From NCBI GenBank assembly GCA_034431935.1, contig DAOUCU010000061.1:1-30603 (forward strand): 30,603 bases of DNA, written 5' to 3'. This DNA is from JBFMDU01 sp034431935 (GTDB lineage: Bacteria; Chloroflexota; Dehalococcoidia; GIF9; JBFMDU01). Below the pieces are notes generated by a model, which saw nothing but the letters and a program-made list of their open reading frames with translations, had not been told where the DNA came from and searched no databases. Position 1 is the stretch's first letter, and every line of letters starts with the position of its first letter. Below, in pieces: positions 6,690 to 14,682 of this stretch. Position numbers and translations under genes: made by a program.

Positions 6690-9614
6690 ATGACAACAAC
6701 CGTTGACAAAATCATCGTCCGCGGCGCCCGCGAGCACAACCTCAAGAACATCGACGTCGTCATTCCCCGCGACAGGCTGGTGGTCATTACCGGCGTCTCC
6801 GGCTCGGGCAAAAGCTCGCTTGCCTTCGATACCATCTACGCCGAAGGCCAGCGCCGTTATCTCGAGTCCCTATCCGCCTACGCCCGGCAGTTTTTGGGCC
6901 GCATGGAGAAACCCGACGTCGACAGCATCGAGGGACTGAGCCCGGCCATCTCCATCGACCAGAAGGGCCCGCCACACAACCCACGCTCTATCGTCGGCAC
7001 CATGACCGAGGTCTATGACTATCTGCGTCTCCTCTTCGCCCGTGTCGGCCGCCCTCACTGTCCCCGGTGCGGACGGGAGATCGCCCGCCAGACCGTCCAG
7101 CAGATTGTGGATTCCATCCTGGAAATTCCCCCCGGTAAACGCATGATGATTATGGCCCCGCTGGTCAAAGGCCGAAAAGGTGAACATCTCGCCATCTTCG
7201 AGGACCTGCGCAAGAAGGGCTTCGTCCGCGTCCGTGTTGATGGTCGTATCTACGACCTGTCCGAAGAGGTCTCACTCGACAAAAACAAAAAGCATGACAT
7301 CGAAGCCGTCGTCGACCGCATCGTCACCGGTCAGCAGGAGAGTTCCGCCCGTATCGCCGATTCCGTCGAGACCGCCCTTAAACTGGGTTCCGGCATCGTC
7401 CTCATCTCCATCCCCGATGAAGAAGAACGCCTCTTCTCCGAGCATTTCGCCTGCGTCTATGACAACATCAGCCTCGGCGAAATCGAGCCGCGCACCTTCA
7501 GCTTCAACAGTCCCCATGGCGCCTGCCCGGAGTGCGCTGGCCTCGGCTACAGAATGAAAATCGACCCTGACCTGGTCATCCCCAATCCTGATTTAAGTTT
7601 GGCCGAAGGCGCCATCCAACCGTGGACGCGGACCGGCGGTGCCGCAAGTCCGTGGCGCATCGCCATCTTCGAGGCGCTGGCGAAACGGCACGGTTTCTCC
7701 ACCAGCACACCGGTAAAAGCCCTCACAAAAGAACAGCTCAACGCTGTTCTTTACGGCGATAACGACCCCATCGCCCTGCACTGGACCAATCCTCAGGGCC
7801 ACCCACGGAGTTACTACACGCAGTTCGAAGGCGTCATACCCAACCTTGAGCGCCGCTACAGGGAGACCGGCTCCGAATTGATACGCTGGGAAATCGAGCG
7901 CTACATGGCGGCTATCCCGTGTCCTGCCTGCCAGGGCCGTCGCCTCAAGCCGGAAGCCCTGGCGGTAAAAATCGGCGGCAAGAGTATCTGGGACGTCACC
8001 AGCATGAGCGTTGCCGATTCGCTGAGATGGGTAGGGGAACTCGCCCGTGCTGACAGTCCCAGTCCCATCCTGACACCCCGCGAGTTCACCATCGGAGCAC
8101 GCATCATTAAAGAGATTGCCGCCCGCCTCAGTTTCCTCAAAGATATCGGCCTTGGCTATATCACTCTGGAACGCCCCTCATCGACCCTCAGCGGCGGCGA
8201 GGCCCAGCGCATACGTTTGGCCACCCAGATAGGCAGTGGCCTGACCGGCGTACTCTATATCTGCGATGAGCCGACCGTCGGCCTTCACCCCGCCGATGAT
8301 GCCCGGCTAATCACGACTTTGAAGCAGCTCCGTGACCTGGGCAATACTCTGATTGTCGTCGAGCATGACGAGGCCATGATGCGCGCCGCCGACCACATCA
8401 TTGACATGGGCCCCGGCGCCGGCGAATATGGCGGCCGGGTTGTCGCCACCGGCACCATTCAGGAAATAATGGACTCGCCCGACTCCATCACCGGCCAGTA
8501 CCTCAGCCGCCGCAAACAAATACCCATGCCCGCCCATCGCCGCTCCGGCAACGGCCGCGCCCTCGTTATCAGGGGCGCCCGCGAGAATAACCTGAAGAAC
8601 ATCGACGTCACCATCCCGCTTGGCAGGTTCGTCTGCGTCACCGGAGTCTCCGGCTCCGGCAAAAGCACCCTCATCAGCGATGTCCTCTACAGGAAACTGG
8701 CCCAGGTGCTCTACCGCGCCAAGGACCGACCGGGGAAATGCGACGCAATCACCGGTATAGAGCACATCGATAAAGTCATTGATATTGACCAGTCGCCAAT
8801 AGGCCGGACTCCACGTAGCAACCCGGCCACCTATACCGGCGTCTTTACCCCAATAAGAGAACTCTTCGCCGCCACTCCGGAAGCAAAAGTACGCGGCTAC
8901 GCGCCGGGGCGGTTCTCTTTCAATGTCAGGGGCGGCCGCTGTGAAGCCTGCCAGGGCGATGGCTATGTCCGGATCGAGATGCAGTTCCTGCCGGATGTCA
9001 CAGTGCCCTGCGAGGTCTGCAAAGGCAAACGCTACAACCGCGAAGCGCTGGAGGTCTCCTTCAAAGGCAAGAATATCTCGGAAGTGCTCGATATGAGCGT
9101 CGACGAGGCGCTGGAGTTCTTCGATAAAATACCCCGCGTCCGGAGCCGGCTCCAGACCCTGCACGATGTCGGCCTCGGTTACATCAGGCTCGGCCAGCCC
9201 GCCCCGCACCTCTCCGGCGGTGAGGCCCAGCGCGTCAAGCTGGCCTCCGAGCTGTCCCGCCGCGCTACCGGCCGGACGCTTTACATCCTCGACGAACCGA
9301 CCACCGGCCTGTCATTCCAGGACGTTTCCTTCCTGCTGGCAGTGCTCCAGAGGCTGGTCGATGCCGGCAACAGCGTCGTCATCATCGAGCACCACCTTGA
9401 TGTCATCAAGAACGCCGACTACATCATTGACCTCGGCCCCGGCGCCGGTGACGATGGCGGTCGCGTGGTAGCCACCGGGACTCCTGAGGAGGTGGCCACC
9501 GTGCCCGAGTCACTTACCGGCCACTACCTCAAGAAGTTGCTGGCCGGTCAGATGCCGGGTTGGAGCGAAGCATCCGGCGAGGCACAGGGACACAGTCTGC
9601 CTGCCGGAAGATAA
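6690..9614 (+). CDS. uvrA: Excinuclease ABC subunit A
   Basis: UvrA is the damage-recognition ATPase of nucleotide excision repair and loads UvrB. The 974 residues contain two ABC modules. The first has a Walker A GVSGSGKSS at 35-43 and signature LSGGEAQR at 500-507. The second has a Walker A GVSGSGKST at 652-660, signature LSGGEAQR at 841-848, and Walker B LYILDEPTTGL. Zinc-binding cysteine pairs occur as CPRCGRE, CPECAGLGY, CPACQGRR and, in the C-terminal half, CEACQGDGY with CEVCKGKRYN. The last 20 or so residues after HYLKKL form a short unconserved tail. It is monocistronic; the next genes face it on the other strand. uvrB is about 1.5 kb away, oriented oppositely. Confidence 0.97.
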   Translation: MTTTVDKIIVRGAREHNLKNIDVVIPRDRLVVITGVSGSGKSSLAFDTIYAEGQRRYLESLSAYARQFLGRMEKPDVDSIEGLSPAISIDQKGPPHNPRSIVGTMTEVYDYLRLLFARVGRPHCPRCGREIARQTVQQIVDSILEIPPGKRMMIMAPLVKGRKGEHLAIFEDLRKKGFVRVRVDGRIYDLSEEVSLDKNKKHDIEAVVDRIVTGQQESSARIADSVETALKLGSGIVLISIPDEEERLFSEHFACVYDNISLGEIEPRTFSFNSPHGACPECAGLGYRMKIDPDLVIPNPDLSLAEGAIQPWTRTGGAASPWRIAIFEALAKRHGFSTSTPVKALTKEQLNAVLYGDNDPIALHWTNPQGHPRSYYTQFEGVIPNLERRYRETGSELIRWEIERYMAAIPCPACQGRRLKPEALAVKIGGKSIWDVTSMSVADSLRWVGELARADSPSPILTPREFTIGARIIKEIAARLSFLKDIGLGYITLERPSSTLSGGEAQRIRLATQIGSGLTGVLYICDEPTVGLHPADDARLITTLKQLRDLGNTLIVVEHDEAMMRAADHIIDMGPGAGEYGGRVVATGTIQEIMDSPDSITGQYLSRRKQIPMPAHRRSGNGRALVIRGARENNLKNIDVTIPLGRFVCVTGVSGSGKSTLISDVLYRKLAQVLYRAKDRPGKCDAITGIEHIDKVIDIDQSPIGRTPRSNPATYTGVFTPIRELFAATPEAKVRGYAPGRFSFNVRGGRCEACQGDGYVRIEMQFLPDVTVPCEVCKGKRYNREALEVSFKGKNISEVLDMSVDEALEFFDKIPRVRSRLQTLHDVGLGYIRLGQPAPHLSGGEAQRVKLASELSRRATGRTLYILDEPTTGLSFQDVSFLLAVLQRLVDAGNSVVIIEHHLDVIKNADYIIDLGPGAGDDGGRVVATGTPEEVATVPESLTGHYLKKLLAGQMPGWSEASGEAQGHSLPAGR

Positions 9615-9654
9615 TACCTGCAGTGAAATGCATCCCTCCGGACAGGCCGCCCGG

Positions 9655-10512
9655 TCAAGCAGCGCGACCGAAAAACCTTTCTTTCCGGTGCCGGAGATAG
9701 TACCGAGAAATAAAGTTTAAAGGCTTCCTGGCAGTACTGAAATTCTCGCATAGCGACCGGAAAACATCGGCCAGCTCCAGCCTTCGGGCACTGTCCGTTC
9801 CCGCCGCCAGATGGTAAAAGGTGCTGCCCAGCTCTTCGTACTCCTGCAGGCCACGGCGGCCGGCCCGAACCGGCGCCCTGACTGATTCGGCAACGGGATA
9901 ACGGTAGTCGAAATAGGTATATTCCGGGAAAATACCGGTGATGAAAAGGCAGAGGTCGGCTATCCGTTTGTAATAGCCAAAACGACGCTCCCCTTCCGTC
10001 ATCTGACACAGCCGCAGCAGCGAATCAACGTCCATATCGCTGAACCTGACCCTCCGCCACACCCCCTTCGCCACCCTGACCGGCAACACACGGCTCTCGG
10101 TCCTGGTGAATGACGAAAGCATACCTGCCAGATATTCGAGTATCGCCTGTTCCGAAACGAACCTGACGACGTCTCCGGCATCAAATACCGGTATCTCACC
10201 GGTGCCTGCCCTCTCCAGCGTATGGCCCGCCCTCTCCATCTGTTTCAGCGCCTGCCTCAGCAGGACTTCAAAATACAGAAATGGAGAGATTTTGAGCAAC
10301 ACCTCTTCATCGGCCATGACTTTCCTGAAGACACGCTCGTGACCGACAAAGGCGCTCCTGAAGTCCTGATCACCGACTATCAACCGCTTGAGCTGTTCAA
10401 CATCACCGTAATTGGGCGCCACCTCCCGTATCAAAAAGTCCAGATCACCTTCAGTCAGGAAAATACCCCACCGTTCAGCTCTGACATTCTCCATTTCCCC
10501 GGCCGGTGTCAT
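9655..10512 (-). CDS. Hypothetical protein, translationally coupled to the PfpI-like gene
   Basis: I do not recognise this 285-residue protein. It has no signal peptide, no transmembrane segment, no P-loop and no cysteine cluster, and looks like a soluble, mostly helical protein. It is rich in Arg, Leu and Glu, with aromatic stretches such as RRFGYYKRIADLCLFITGIF and YTYFDYRYP near the middle. The C-terminus is strongly basic (ISRYYLRHRKERFFGRAA), which could contact nucleic acid, though this is a guess. Its ATG overlaps the stop of the upstream PfpI-like gene as ATGA, so the two are one translational unit. A second ATG at residue 7 with GGGGAA before it is an equally possible start. It converges on uvrA with a 40-base gap. 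Confidence 0.7.
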   Translation of the reverse strand: MTPAGEMENVRAERWGIFLTEGDLDFLIREVAPNYGDVEQLKRLIVGDQDFRSAFVGHERVFRKVMADEEVLLKISPFLYFEVLLRQALKQMERAGHTLERAGTGEIPVFDAGDVVRFVSEQAILEYLAGMLSSFTRTESRVLPVRVAKGVWRRVRFSDMDVDSLLRLCQMTEGERRFGYYKRIADLCLFITGIFPEYTYFDYRYPVAESVRAPVRAGRRGLQEYEELGSTFYHLAAGTDSARRLELADVFRSLCENFSTARKPLNFISRYYLRHRKERFFGRAA

Positions 10513-11015
10513 TTTTCCAGCGCCTCGACCAGCCTGCCCGCCATTTGCTCCACCATGCCGGCATCCCGGATGGTAATGAGCTTGTCATCCACGGTGAGCG
10601 GCTCGTTGGTATATTTGGCCTTTCCTTTGACCAGCCAGCCAGCCTGCTCAACCGGCCCGGTCACCTTCTTGCCCTCAATTGCCCCGGCCAGCGCCAGCAG
10701 GACAATGCCGTTATCGCTTGCCGCCACCGCCTTGTATTTCACGTCTTTTGCCAGCTTGAGCGCAGTCTCATCATCAAATAGCCTGACGGCACCTTCCCCG
10801 CCGATAAAGACCACGCCGTCGTAATCGTAGCTCTTAACATCCTTGATGGCGACGTCCACCGGCACGGTCCTGCCACCCACCCCCGTCGCCAGCGTACCTA
10901 ACGATGCCACCGATACCTTGTGCCCCCTGCCTTCGATCACGCGCCGGCAGGTCTCGTACTGCCCGTCGTCAAATCCGTGAGGTGAAAGAACCATCAGAAC
11001 CTTTTTCTCTGCCAT
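10509..11015 (-). CDS. DJ-1/PfpI-fold protein lacking the catalytic Cys-His
   Basis: The 168 residues follow the DJ-1/PfpI pattern: KKVLMVLSPHGFDDGQYE at the N-terminus, VPVDVAIKDV, DYDGVVFIGGEGAV, a nucleophile-elbow region near 96-110, and GKKVTG after it. In active family members the elbow reads AxCHG. Here it reads AASDNG, so the cysteine is Asp101 and the following His is Asn102. It is therefore unlikely to be a cysteine-dependent protease, glyoxalase or deglycase and may be a binding or regulatory protein. It has a promoter of its own and a good GGGAGG site, and heads a two-gene unit with the unknown gene at 9655-10512. Confidence 0.82.
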   Translation of the reverse strand: MAEKKVLMVLSPHGFDDGQYETCRRVIEGRGHKVSVASLGTLATGVGGRTVPVDVAIKDVKSYDYDGVVFIGGEGAVRLFDDETALKLAKDVKYKAVAASDNGIVLLALAGAIEGKKVTGPVEQAGWLVKGKAKYTNEPLTVDDKLITIRDAGMVEQMAGRLVEALEK

Positions 11016-11079
11016 GAGTCTCTACCTCCCGTTCTCTGTCAAACCGTCTTCTCCTTTCTTTTTCTTCCTTAATTTATTT

Positions 11080-11108
11080 TATTTAGCCTACGGCACCCAA
11101 CAAGTCAA
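11080..11108 (-). promoter_or_regulatory. Predicted promoter of the PfpI-like gene pair
   Basis: On the - strand, TTGACT (11103-11108), a 17-base spacer and TAAATA (11080-11085) lie about 65 bases before the start. The leader is purine-rich and ends in GGGAGG. The AT-rich stretch around 11060-11085 stands out from the GC-rich surroundings. This promoter separates the pair from uvrB upstream. Confidence 0.6.
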
Positions 11109-11141
11109 GCCCGCCCGCCAGAGCCCTCAGGCGCCATTATG

Positions 11142-13157
11142 CTACCCATCCCCCTTCCCTCTTTTCACCATCCCTCCCAGCGGGTCGAGCAGTTCTTCAT
11201 CCTTACGCAGTTCAATAATCCGGTCGCGCAGCAGCGCCGCCTTCTCGAACTCCAGGTTCCTGGCCGCCGCCTTCATCTGCCCCTCCAGCTCCTTGATCAG
11301 CCGGACAAGCTCTTCCTTCGATGCTGGCGCCGCTATGTAAGGCGCTGTGGCTTCAGCCACCACTTTCACCCGCTCGGTAATGTCCCTGATGGCCTTCCTG
11401 ATACCCTGCGGGGTGATGCCGTGCTTCCGGTTATACTCCTCCTGAATGCGCCGCCGCCGCTCCGTTTCGGCAATTGCCGCCTTCATCGACCCCGTCATGG
11501 TGTCGGCATACATAATGACATGCCCCTCGACGTGCCGCGCCGCCCGGCCCATCGTCTGTATCAAAGCGCCCTCGGAGCGTAGATAGCCTTCCTTATCGGC
11601 ATCGAGTATCGCCACCAGGCTGACCTCCGGCAGGTCAAGACCCTCGCGCAGCAGGTTAATACCCACCACCACGTCATAGACACCGAGCCGCAGGTCACGC
11701 AGTATTTCCACCCGCTCCAGCGTTTCTACGTCGGAGTGGAGGTAATGGGTCTTGATGTCCACCTCCCGCAGATAGTCGGCCAGCTCCTCGGCCATCCGCT
11801 TGGTCAGCGTCGTCACCAGACACCGCTCCCCGCGCCCCACCCGCGACTTAATCTGGTCGATCAGGTCGTCAATCTGTCCGGCAGTCGGTTTGACCTCCAC
11901 CGTCGGCTCGAGCAGGCCCGTCGGCCGTATCAACTGCTCCACCACCTGCTGGCTGTGCTCATACTCGTACGGTCCCGGCGTCGCCGAAACGTAAATTACC
12001 TGGTTGATGCGCTCGTTGAACTCCTCGAAATTCAGCGGGCGGTTGTCCAGCGCCGAAGGCAGGCGGAAGCCGAAGTCAATCAGTGTCTGCTTGCGCGACA
12101 TGTCACCACCCCACATGCCCCTTATCTGAGGCAGGGTCATGTGGGATTCATCGATAAACAGCAGATAGTCCGAAGGGAAATAGTCCAGCAGGGTCCACGG
12201 CGGACTCCCCGGGGCACGCCGCTGAAGATGGCGCGAGTAGTTCTCCACCCCGTTGCAGTAGCCTATCTCGCGCATCATCTCGATGTCGTAGTTGGTCCTT
12301 TGCTCAAGCCGCGCCGCCTCGAGCACCTTCCCCTGCCTTTTCAGCTCCTCCACCCGCTCCGCCAGCTCCTTACGGATGTCCTCTATCGCCGCCAGCATCT
12401 TGTCTTTAGGAGTAACAAAGTGCTTGGCCGGATAAATATCAATGCTCTCCCGGTCGGCCAGCACCTCGCCGGTCAGCGGGTCAACCTCGACGATTCGCTC
12501 CACCTCGTCACCCCAGAACTCGATGCGACAGGCAATTTCTTCGTAGGCCGGCAGGATTTCCAGCGTGTCGCCGCGGATGCGGAACCTGCCCCGCGAAAGG
12601 TCCGAATCATTACGCTCGTACTGCATGTCCACCAGCCGCCGCACGACGCGGTTACGGCTCTCTTTCTGCCCCTTCCTCACCGTTACCATGAAGCTCTGAT
12701 ACTCCTCCGGCGAACCCAGGGAATAAATGCAGGAGACCGAAGCCACGATGACCGTGTCCCGCCGCGTCAGCAGGGCCCGCGTCGCCGCATGACGCAGCTT
12801 GTCGATCTCCTCGTTGATATCGGTCTCCTTCTCGATGTAGGTATCCGACTGCGGGATATAGGCTTCCGGCTGATAGTAGTCGTAGTAGCTGACGAAGTAC
12901 TCGACGGCATTATCCGGGAAGTACTCCTTGAACTCGGAATAAAGCTGGGCGGCCAGCGTCTTGTTATGACATAAGACCAGCGTCGGGCGCTGCACCCTCT
13001 GGATGACGTTGGCCATGGTGAAGGTCTTGCCGCTTCCGGTAACGCCGAGCAAAGTCTGCTGCTTGTAGCCGCGTTTCAGCCCGTCGACCAGCTTTTCCAC
13101 TGCCTGCGGCTGGTCGCCGGTCATGGCAAAATCGGAGACTATTTTGAAGTCGGACAT
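11142..13157 (-). CDS. uvrB: Excinuclease ABC subunit B
   Basis: UvrB is the helicase-like damage-verification subunit that recruits UvrC. The 671-residue product has Walker A GVTGSGKT at 38-45 and the beta-hairpin region YYDYYQPEAYIPQSDTYIEK with its conserved tyrosines. The helicase motif LLFIDESHMT, the DLPEVSLVAILDADKEG block and a C-terminal UVR domain (LEGQMKAAARNLEFEKAALL) that binds UvrC follow. The ATG lies 38 bases after ruvA and has no Shine-Dalgarno sequence in front of it (TTTGTTATT), so it may depend on upstream translation. It follows ruvC-ruvA on the same strand and is probably co-transcribed, taking the position where ruvB often lies. Confidence 0.97.
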   Translation of the reverse strand: MSDFKIVSDFAMTGDQPQAVEKLVDGLKRGYKQQTLLGVTGSGKTFTMANVIQRVQRPTLVLCHNKTLAAQLYSEFKEYFPDNAVEYFVSYYDYYQPEAYIPQSDTYIEKETDINEEIDKLRHAATRALLTRRDTVIVASVSCIYSLGSPEEYQSFMVTVRKGQKESRNRVVRRLVDMQYERNDSDLSRGRFRIRGDTLEILPAYEEIACRIEFWGDEVERIVEVDPLTGEVLADRESIDIYPAKHFVTPKDKMLAAIEDIRKELAERVEELKRQGKVLEAARLEQRTNYDIEMMREIGYCNGVENYSRHLQRRAPGSPPWTLLDYFPSDYLLFIDESHMTLPQIRGMWGGDMSRKQTLIDFGFRLPSALDNRPLNFEEFNERINQVIYVSATPGPYEYEHSQQVVEQLIRPTGLLEPTVEVKPTAGQIDDLIDQIKSRVGRGERCLVTTLTKRMAEELADYLREVDIKTHYLHSDVETLERVEILRDLRLGVYDVVVGINLLREGLDLPEVSLVAILDADKEGYLRSEGALIQTMGRAARHVEGHVIMYADTMTGSMKAAIAETERRRRIQEEYNRKHGITPQGIRKAIRDITERVKVVAEATAPYIAAPASKEELVRLIKELEGQMKAAARNLEFEKAALLRDRIIELRKDEELLDPLGGMVKRGKGDG

Positions 13158-13195
13158 AATAACAAACCGGTAAAGCGACTGGAGACACCGGCCGC

Positions 13196-13801
13196 CTAGC
13201 GGCGGGCCAGCTTTTGCAGGGCTTCCTTGACCTTCTCCTCCAGCGGGGCCCCCGCCGGCGTGGTCAGCTTTTCCACCACCTGGCTTGCTTCCCTCATTGA
13301 ATAGCCGAGGCCGGTAAGGGCGGCAATGACCGATTCCTTATCGTTGCCGGCCTGGACTGCGCCGGTCACAACCGCCAACCCGGCCGCGCCGCGTATGCCT
13401 TTCTCCAGCCTGTCCTTAAGCTCGACGATAAGACGCTCCGCCGTCTTCTTGCCAATGCCGGGCACGCGCGTCAGATGGTCGGCATCGCCGGTCACGATGG
13501 CGCCGGTTATCTCGTTCACCGACATCGCCGAAAGCAGTCCCAGGGCGCTTCTGGGACCGAAGCCGGAAACGGTAATCAGGGCACGGAACAGGTCGAGCTC
13601 TTCCTGCGTAGCAAATCCATAAAGGGACAGCCCGTCCTCACGGACATGCAAGAAGGTATGGAGTCGCACTTGGTCGCCCGGTTTGCCCATCTTCCCCAGC
13701 GAACCGGTCGGCACATTGACCATCAGGCTCATGCCCCCCATTTTGACCACAATAAAATCCGGTCCGCGGCTTTCCAGTATGCCTTCAATTCCAACAATCA
13801 C
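13196..13801 (-). CDS. ruvA: Holliday junction branch migration protein RuvA
   Basis: RuvA binds four-way junctions as a tetramer and holds two RuvB motors. The 201 residues show the OB-fold start MIVGIEGILESRG, the tandem helix-hairpin-helix motifs (VSGFGPRSALGLLSAM near 79-94 and VPGIGKKTAERLIVELKDR near 113-131), and a C-terminal domain III (ESVIAALTGLGYSMREA) that contacts RuvB. The start is GTG with GGAG upstream. It lies 14 bases after ruvC and 38 before uvrB. No ruvB is present in the window, so the RuvB partner must be encoded elsewhere. Confidence 0.96.
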   Translation of the reverse strand: MIVGIEGILESRGPDFIVVKMGGMSLMVNVPTGSLGKMGKPGDQVRLHTFLHVREDGLSLYGFATQEELDLFRALITVSGFGPRSALGLLSAMSVNEITGAIVTGDADHLTRVPGIGKKTAERLIVELKDRLEKGIRGAAGLAVVTGAVQAGNDKESVIAALTGLGYSMREASQVVEKLTTPAGAPLEEKVKEALQKLARR

Positions 13802-13815
13802 CCGCTTACTCCAGC

Positions 13816-14388
13816 CTATCGCCTGCCCTGACGCCTGGCCATGGCCCGGCCGATGCTCCGGCGCGACAGCCTGGCGCGTTCCAGCCTAACGCCTGAGCGC
13901 CCCGGGGCCAGCTTCCGCAAGCGCTGCTCCTTGACATGGCAAATGGCTATCGCCAGCGCATCGGAAGCATCCGCCGGCTCCGGCGGTGACTTCATGCCCA
14001 GCAGTACCCGCACCATTTGCTGGACACGGCTCTTATCGGCGCCGCCGAAGCTGGTGACCCTCTGTTTCACCTGCGCCGGCAAATAACGGAAGACCGGCAG
14101 GTCCTTACCGGCCGCGGCCAGCAGGGCCACCGCCTCGGCCCGGCCGATAGCCAGCGCCGTGCGTATGTTCTCATGGACAAAAGGCTCCTCCACCGCCACC
14201 TCGTCCGGCCGGTGCCTGCTGATAACCTTACCCAGCTCTTCATGAAGCACCGCCAGCCTCCGCTCGATGGCCGTCCGCGGCGAAAGGTTCACCACGCCGC
14301 AGGCCACCATCGTCATGCCGGCGCCGTCGGCCTCTATCACGCCGTATCCCAGATGTATGGTACCCGGGTCGATTCCAAGAACGCGCAT
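13816..14388 (-). CDS. ruvC: Holliday junction resolvase RuvC
   Basis: RuvC cuts Holliday junctions as a homodimer. The RNase H-like fold is clear: D7 in LGIDPGT, E67 in VAVEEPF, and the DASDALAIAICH motif giving D140 and D143. These match the four acidic residues of the active site. The protein has 190 residues, somewhat longer than the family mean, because of an arginine-rich tail (LSRRSIGRAMARRQGRR at the end) that could add non-specific DNA binding. It is the first gene of ruvC-ruvA-uvrB. A GGGG-containing site precedes the ATG, and a TGCTATAAT box is only about 16 bases upstream, so the leader is very short. Confidence 0.95.
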   Translation of the reverse strand: MRVLGIDPGTIHLGYGVIEADGAGMTMVACGVVNLSPRTAIERRLAVLHEELGKVISRHRPDEVAVEEPFVHENIRTALAIGRAEAVALLAAAGKDLPVFRYLPAQVKQRVTSFGGADKSRVQQMVRVLLGMKSPPEPADASDALAIAICHVKEQRLRKLAPGRSGVRLERARLSRRSIGRAMARRQGRR

Positions 14389-14404
14389 CTCTTACCCCAA
14401 GGCA

Positions 14405-14413
14405 ATTATAGCA
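14405..14413 (-). promoter_or_regulatory. Extended -10 promoter of ruvC-ruvA-uvrB
   Basis: TGCTATAAT reads on the - strand, with TATAAT at 14405-14410. No convincing -35 is seen (CCGTCA at 17-base spacing). Transcription is expected near 14398, about 10 bases before the ruvC ATG. Confidence 0.6.
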
Positions 14414-14502
14414 CTCTACCAGCCTAGTGACGGACAACTTCCAGAAAAGGACTATTTCTGCCATGAGGCAGACTTTCGGCTGTGGACTTCGACCATGTAT
14501 GG

Positions 14503-14518
14503 GCTTACAATTGTAAGC
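14503..14518. promoter_or_regulatory. Perfect 16-bp palindrome, operator-like, overlapping a -10
   Basis: GCTTACAATTGTAAGC is a perfect inverted repeat. Its TACAAT (14506-14511) also reads as a -10, with TGGACT 17 bases upstream (14483-14488). It lies four bases before the ATG of the decayed winged-helix gene, so it may be the former autoregulatory operator of that gene. Confidence 0.55.
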
Positions 14519-14521
14519 AAC

Positions 14522-14682
14522 ATGAATACGGTTACCCGGCAGAAGCTGCCATCCTTGTCTTCAGCATGGCCCGGCGGGCCATCCTGTCGCCGCTCTGTGG
14601 GCGTCAGGAAGAGTCTTATTACCTGCGCCAGATTGTAAGGATGGTCGGTTGGGGTTCAGGGACGCTACAGAGACTGGCTAAG
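14522..14682 (+). pseudogene. Frameshifted, truncated winged-helix transcription regulator
   Basis: From the ATG at 14522 one frame gives MNTVTRQKLPSLSS. Near 14555-14565 homology moves to the frame one base over, giving VFSMARRAILSPLCGRQEES and then YYLRQIVRMVGWGSGTLQRL. Joined, these match the N-terminal half of a wHTH family in which LFSxxRRxILxLLxGxPxxSFYLREIxRxxGxGxGxVQREL is typical. Members often sit beside a nucleotidyltransferase (MNT) gene. The match stops at about 14682, inside the 3' end of the DUF72 gene on the other strand, and the expected continuation of the wing is absent. It is therefore a relic with one frameshift and a lost 3' part. The assignment is from motif memory; a profile search would settle it. 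Confidence 0.6.

Noticed and set aside
8307..9209. 300-codon open frame antisense to uvrA
   Set aside because: It is a by-product of GC-rich codon usage; uvrA motifs cover the whole stretch and no ribosome binding site or family motif supports it.
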